Shown piece after piece: positions 18,579 through 18,884 of a stretch of 18,884 nucleotides of DNA (position 1 is its first letter; each line of letters begins with the position of its first letter). The notes under the pieces were generated by a model that saw only the letters and a program-made list of their open reading frames with translations, was not told the origin of the DNA and made no database searches. This DNA is from Carex sylvatica. Lineage: Eukaryota > Streptophyta > Magnoliopsida > Poales > Cyperaceae. The stretch spans positions 1 through 18,884 of the forward strand of contig CAXKVR010000737.1 in assembly GCA_964058845.1 (NCBI GenBank), written 5' to 3'. The position numbers and the translations under genes are program-made.

Positions 18579-18884
18579 TAGAATAAAGATATCATGTTAT
18601 GTTATTGAAAGTATAATTTCGTGGAGTACAATCGGGTGTTGACTAGAGAGTGGACTTGACTATGAGCCTATGAGGCTCTCAAAAAAAAAATCTCTGCCTT
18701 ATATGCTGAAGACATTTTCTAAGTGACAGCAATCTCTTTTACAACCGATGAAAAGTCGAACTAAGGTCTTTCGAATGACTTGAGGGTAGGTCCAATGCCT
18801 ATCAGATCTACTTTGATCTGATGGATTCAAGCACCGTCCAATATGCTTTAAAATTCGTGTGCTCGCTTCAAAGTTCATGCATTT
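18579..18884. other. Intergenic end of window
   Basis: I see no recognisable gene or element here. Confidence 0.4.

Overview
The window looks like nuclear DNA of a flowering plant, probably a eudicot. It is strongly AT-rich and has GT-AG introns, a plant-specific receptor-kinase gene, a nuclear folate-enzyme relic and many non-autonomous plant transposons. I cannot name the species. Only one intact protein-coding gene is visible.

Left part (1-9448). About 1.4 kb of AT-rich spacer leads to a 3' fragment of a LINE-type retrotransposon on the minus strand (about 1399-2200). From 1842 on, the window is a complex tandem duplication. The left unit (1842-6895) contains part of the LINE, a perfect-looking 110-bp palindrome, the upstream region of a receptor-kinase gene and only the first codons of that gene. 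It is interrupted by two insertions, 2747-4396 and 4560-5959, each flanked by an exact 9-bp duplication, as expected for Mutator-like elements. The right unit (6896-9503) repeats the LINE piece, the palindrome (twice) and the upstream region. Its last palindrome and upstream region lack both insertions, so the pre-insertion sites can be read directly.

Centre (9449-14063). A four-exon LRK10-like (LRK10L, wall-associated-kinase-related) receptor-like kinase gene encodes about 627 residues: signal peptide, short GUB_WAK-type ectodomain, one membrane span and a kinase domain. The kinase has lost the catalytic aspartate (HRD to HRN), the APE-motif glutamate and part of the activation loop, so it reads as a pseudokinase. 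Intron 1 holds a degraded TIR transposon and what looks like a decayed second copy of the promoter plus exon 1. The expressed gene may therefore be a chimera of two tandem copies.

Right part (14064-18884). After the gene come a plain AT-rich stretch, a roughly 181-bp-period minisatellite (about 14838-15830) and an intron-containing, multiply broken pseudogene of plant FolD (methylene-tetrahydrofolate dehydrogenase/cyclohydrolase, about 16905-17760). The end holds a 334-bp foldback MITE (18020-18353) and a 48-bp-arm hairpin with a TA-rich loop (18421-18578).

Functionally, the locus is a birth-and-death cluster of defence-type receptor kinases. Five copies of an inverted double W-box lie upstream of the surviving gene, which is consistent with WRKY control. 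Exon boundaries were read by eye from splice sites and reading frame and were not tested against transcripts.
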